A stretch of 64,000 bases of DNA from Hyposmocoma kahamanoa (Eukaryota; Arthropoda; Insecta; Lepidoptera; Cosmopterigidae): assembly GCF_003589595.1 (NCBI RefSeq), contig NW_020653718.1:4666631-4730630 (forward strand), in the 5' to 3' direction. Made by a program: the position numbers and the translations under genes. Positions 60,265 to 64,000 of this stretch are shown piece after piece (position 1 is the first letter of the stretch; each line of letters begins with the position of its first letter). Under the pieces are notes generated by a model that had not been told where the DNA came from, did not search any database, and saw only the letters and a list, made by a program, of their open reading frames with translations.

Positions 60265-60665
60265 CCTGTTTGGTTTTTGGTTGACTTTGTTCGTAGAATA
60301 CGGGCAAGTCACTTGCAGCTCGTATCTAGTAAACATCCTTCCTTTGCCTTCCCCTTTCCATCATCGCGGACTAGGCACGGGCTGGGGTTCCACCCCTTTG
60401 TTGTGGATATTCCAAAGATTCGCACGAAGCGTTTCGCTTCCACATTTGTATGGCGAGCGGCTCGGGAGTGGAATTCCCTGCCTGCGGACTTGTTCCTCGA
60501 ACGCTATAATTTTGACCTTTTCACGGCGAGAGTGAATAGGCATTATTTAGGTGTGCATGCTACATCGTCGACCTCATCGTCACTCTCCATGAGGGAGATG
60601 GAGGTCAATTGCGCACTTATTTTTTGGAAAAATAAGTACTATTGAGTTTTTTTTTTGTAATTATT
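60265..60665 (+). pseudogene. LINE polyprotein C-terminus
   Basis: The frame to 60645 contains HPFVVDIPKIRTKRFASTFV, WRAAREWNSLPADLF, and YNFDLFTARVNRHYLG, followed by a stop. Lepidopteran LINE polyproteins commonly end in this way (RTKRF, EWNSLP, FKxRVNRHLLG). Only the C-terminal 80 or so residues and a short T-rich 3' region remain. The 5' truncation and the lack of catalytic domains make it inert. It lies just upstream of the nested SINE pair. Confidence 0.8.
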
Positions 60666-60734
60666 ATGTTGGTACTATCAAATAATGTTAGTTAACATAT
60701 TGGGTGGAATGGACATGTCTGATTTGGATGATTT

Positions 60735-61260
60735 GTCTAGCTAGACAAGAGTTCGTCCGGGAACTGCCTCCGTGGCCGAACGGTTACCATGCCGGACTGC
60801 CACGCAGAGGCCCCAGGTTCGATTCCCGGGCCGGGAGAAATAGTTGTATGGCCTACAATTATTTCTCTCGTGAGTTTGGGTGTAACTTGTGGTTGTCAGT
60901 GTGTGTGTGTCCATGGCACCCGCGACACAGGGTTTCCCTAGTGCGGGGCTATGTTTAGTGTGTGGATTATTTATAATAAAAAAAAATTTTTTTAAAAAAC
61001 ATTGCCACCTTAACTATTCCTGCCGCCAAGCAGTAATGTCAGCGTTACTGCGTTCCGGTTTTGAAGGGTAGGGTCGCTGGTGAAATTACAGGCACATGGG
61101 ACTTGTCAACTCATGTCTCAGGGTGATGGGTAGAGTGGCAGTGCCTCTCAGATCTTTGCGATTTAAAGCTCTGAGTGGCACTGTAACTGTTATGGACAGG
61201 CGTGTAAGTTACCAGGCGCACGACTTATTCGTCCCGTCACTTGATATTATAAAAAAAAGG
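60735..61260 (+). mobile_element. SINE-like family A, copy 6, split by a SINE B
   Basis: The 5' piece (about 60735-60761; ctagctagacaagagttcgt then ccgggaa) corresponds to agctccttgtgaaagagatc and gtcccgggaa of copy 4. The rest resumes after the inserted SINE B at about 60997 with attgccaccttaactattcc. It runs through ttccggttttgaagggta to a good tail (cacttgatattataaaaaaa) at 61260. The break point falls between the cccgggaa and tgccacc motifs that are adjacent in copy 4. Confidence 0.78.
60762..60996 (+). mobile_element. tRNA-related SINE B, copy 4, inserted in SINE A
   Basis: This is the cleanest copy of the family. It starts aactgcctccgtggccgaac (A-box region), has an exact B box GGTTCGATTCC at 60816-60826, the body ctcgtgagtttgggtgtaac, and acccgcgacacagggtttcc. 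It ends in an A- and T-rich tail at 60965-60996. Because it lies within SINE A copy 6, it inserted later. Confidence 0.88.
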
Positions 61261-61795
61261 TAAAAACGTTAGCCAAAGCAAACGACGCAGTGCGAGATGA
61301 AAGAACTCAGCTAATACAGTGTGAACATAACCTTATATTTCGCTAGTGCGTATTTCAAAGATTTTCAAGCGAATAATGGTGTCCACGAGAGGTCGTTTAA
61401 TGATGCGTAGTTAAAAAGTTAGCGACGGCCACTATTGCGCATCGGTGAAGTGCGCCGGCCCCGCACCGATGTCGTCCCGTCAACCCATTGATTTAATCAG
61501 CCGTCGATAGGGACACATTATGGCTTTTTAATTCCGTTAACTGGTCACTGCGACCCCCTGCGCGCGACCCGCGTGCCTTCATTTAAACAGATCGAGATCT
61601 ATGGCCCTGTAATAGCTGTTAATGTTTTAACTACCTCGCCGGCTCGTTGAAGTCTCAAATGAGAATCTATTACTGCTCATTGATGGTCATTTCCATTTGA
61701 TACTAATCGGTTAGCGTTGGCGTGGTCTCGCGCACATAATAACAACAAGGACATGCTTACGCGGTGACTTTTTTCTTGACCTACGCATCACTCTA
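61261..61795. other. single-copy stretch with regulatory-like motifs
   Basis: No gene. The part 61440-61740 mixes ttgatttaatcagc, catttaaacag, ccatttgatactaatcgg and GC-rich linkers, similar in style to the block at 35520-35680. Confidence 0.4.
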
Positions 61796-61990
61796 TTTTT
61801 AACCGACTTCATAAGAACGAGGAGGAGCTTCGCAATTCGACTGTTTTTTATGTTGGTATATATGTTACGCGATATACCGTTGGCATTTGTGAACCGGTTG
61901 TGATGATTCTTTTTTGTTGGAAAGAGCGTGCATCAATATTGTTCCTATTTAAATGTCAAGACAATATTCTAAAGGTGGCAAACTCGGAAA
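61796..61990 (+). repeat. dispersed repeat beginning aaccgacttc
   Basis: It opens ttaaccgacttcataagaac, then gaggaggagcttcgcaattc and gactgttttttatgttgg. The opening is shared with 49985. Sequences starting like this are frequent in moth and butterfly genomes. Class unknown. Confidence 0.6.
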
Positions 61991-64000
61991 TGAATCCGGT
62001 TTCGCGCACTTTCAGTTAATCGATTTCAATAAAACATGGCACATAGATGTAATCCCAGGAACATTTGAGGTCGTTTTTTAGTACTCTGCACTGATGTCGA
62101 ATTCTGTTACAACAAGCGATATCCGATTACTCTGTTAAATCAACGTCTCGTTAAAACTTCGCAACTATATCACGACAGCGTCGTGTCTCGGCCGGAGGTA
62201 AGATATGCAAGGATGTGCTGTTTGTGGAATCGAAGGATGCGGTTCCTTCGACAACGGCATTCGCGTTTTTGTATCGGGTTTGATTCCCAGAGATCTCCGA
62301 CGTGACACCACCCACTAAGGCTTTCTCTCAGGTAATACAAATAATTCTTGTAAGCAGTGTTTAGTATTTGATTGTACAAGAAAATCGTAATGATTTCACT
62401 CATTTTTATTATATTATCTCATGTTACTGATATAAGTACGTTACTATTAAGGAATAGGTACATATCGTGTGGAAACCTGCGTTTCGTATTCACCGATCAC
62501 ACGTGAACACACTAAGTGTACCTACATTGTACGGTGCAATACCCTACATTGCGTTTATGCAGCATTTTGTGTATTCTAATCCAGATTTAAAATATAGTCT
62601 GGATTATGTACTTAGTACGGATTTTATTATCAAGCGACTTGTACTTACTTGAGTGATACAATTAAGTTTTTGTAGCGGAACTGTGAAGGTTAAATGAATT
62701 TATTCTGTGGAGTCGTACCCAGATGGAGTGAATCACTGACGAGGACACACTATTTTTAATGACCGATTCATGAAATGAGCGCGAATTAAATGCTCCAGCC
62801 AGATGCTACTGGCATATATGTTTGTGCTGTTTACCAAAATGTAGTATGAATATGTAGTGTCTACATTTATGGTGATATACCTTAGAATAGGCTGTACTGC
62901 AATTTGGAACAATCTTTAAAAATTTTTTTTTTTTAAAAAACGTTGACTGTTCGCCTTTCCCTATAAATCTTTACAAGTTCGAACTTTCCAGCAGTCAAGC
63001 ATTATCATTGTGTGGTTGCGCATGCTTATTAGCCACGTGATGTGTAATTGCGGTGCGCAGGCGCAGCGACATGCGGGTGGCGAAGCAGTTTAATTGATGT
63101 TTTATTGCCATTCGACGAAACGCAAACAAACAATGGAACGGAACTAAAGTCGCTTTATACTAAATAAAGATAATGAAATAACCGTTCGTTTTTATCATTG
63201 TGTTCTGTGCGCTTGCAGTCAAGATCAAAATAACGATAGCAAATAAGAAGTAGGTAGGTAAGAACACAATTGTCAAGATATAAAGATGGGGCACCGCCGC
63301 TATCCCTAGCGGTCGCTCTTCGTGATGGGCTTGCGTCATCAGTCGACATTTAGTTCGCGTCATCAATAACTTGGTGAACTACTGCGTTAGTTTCAAACAG
63401 AAATCAACCCAAGCAGCACACCCATATCTAATAATGTACTATAAGACATCTAATAGAATTTAATTCGATTGAATGTTTTAAGAGTTCAAATTCCCTCAAG
63501 ATATCTCGAAGAAGGTATCTTGATAATTTAAAGTAAAAGTGGGCACAACTTTATAAGTAGATCACAATAGTGCTTTGAAAAACTATCTGAAGGTAGTGTT
63601 AAGAGTGTTTCTTATCTTTTTTCTCAAGTAACCCTTCTAGAATGCTACAAGATCATTTGTAGAATGTAGACAGTTTTTATTTAGTCTTGTAGACAGTTTT
63701 TAGATAATTTATAGTCTATGATAGTTTTCTTAGTAATGCTATTTTAAAACCAAAATACTAAAGCGTTACAAACGTAAGATGCAATTCTCTTAATACTAAT
63801 ACATTTCAAGTTTAATGACTTACAAGATATAAGCTACCAAAATTGCAACATGGCAAAATTATCTAATATTTCTGACTTTTTCGCGCAATGTTTAATCGGT
63901 TAGAAAGCACGAATTGACGTGCGACTTTAAATACATTGTGAAAAGTGATGTAACACCTGCCATAAAAGTAATGCGCTCGCTAAATTTTAAATTTTTATGT
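61991..64000. other. single-copy AT-rich end of the window
   Basis: No gene or transposon. A 23-base tandem step occurs at 63665-63710, where tgtagacagtttttа-type sequence is repeated with a 23-base offset (63665 and 63688). Confidence 0.45.

Noticed and set aside
62270..62290. Polymerase III B-box-like gggtttgattccc
   Set aside because: No matching A box, stem pairing or SINE body is visible around it, so it is a chance match.

Overview
The window looks like non-coding DNA of a moth or butterfly. The grounds are the repeats: a tRNA-related SINE and several non-LTR retrotransposon, mariner and MITE families of types familiar from lepidopteran genomes, plus the many short runs of the form taggtacctac in single-copy DNA. 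No intact multi-hundred-codon host gene is present. The longest open frame (250 codons, 16575-17327, minus) is a fragment of a retrotransposon polyprotein. No rRNA gene, functional tRNA gene or CRISPR array was found.

Layout. Positions 1-8000 are mostly single-copy AT-rich sequence with a few perfect inverted repeats. About 8 to 25.7 kb is a transposon graveyard. It holds a long-armed foldback element, a 977 bp DNA transposon with subterminal repeats, a mariner-type transposase end, five or six pieces of one jockey-like LINE on both strands, two RTE-type remnants, several copies of two SINE-like families (A and B) and small MITEs. About 25.7 to 40.9 kb is largely repeat-free, with alternating GC-rich and TAAT-rich blocks that look like regulatory DNA. 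About 40.9 to 45.1 kb is a second transposon cluster, with a mariner nested inside an RTE element. About 45 to 64 kb is again mostly single-copy, with scattered short repeats and a last cluster at 59.8-61.3 kb where one SINE sits inside another.

Possible host gene. Short open segments at 35935-36000, 48588-48710, 48836-48916 and 51812-51918 (plus strand) are bounded by splice-like signals. If spliced they keep one reading phase (phase 1 at every junction) and end in a proline-rich tail with a stop. This could be the 3' part of a large-intron host gene whose introns fill much of the right half of the window, but each piece is short enough to be chance and the product is not recognised.

The mobile elements do not work together. 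All copies are broken by stops, frameshifts, truncations or nested insertions. Their nesting order is the most reliable biological information here: the jockey-like LINE and RTE copies are older than the SINE B and mariner insertions found inside them.
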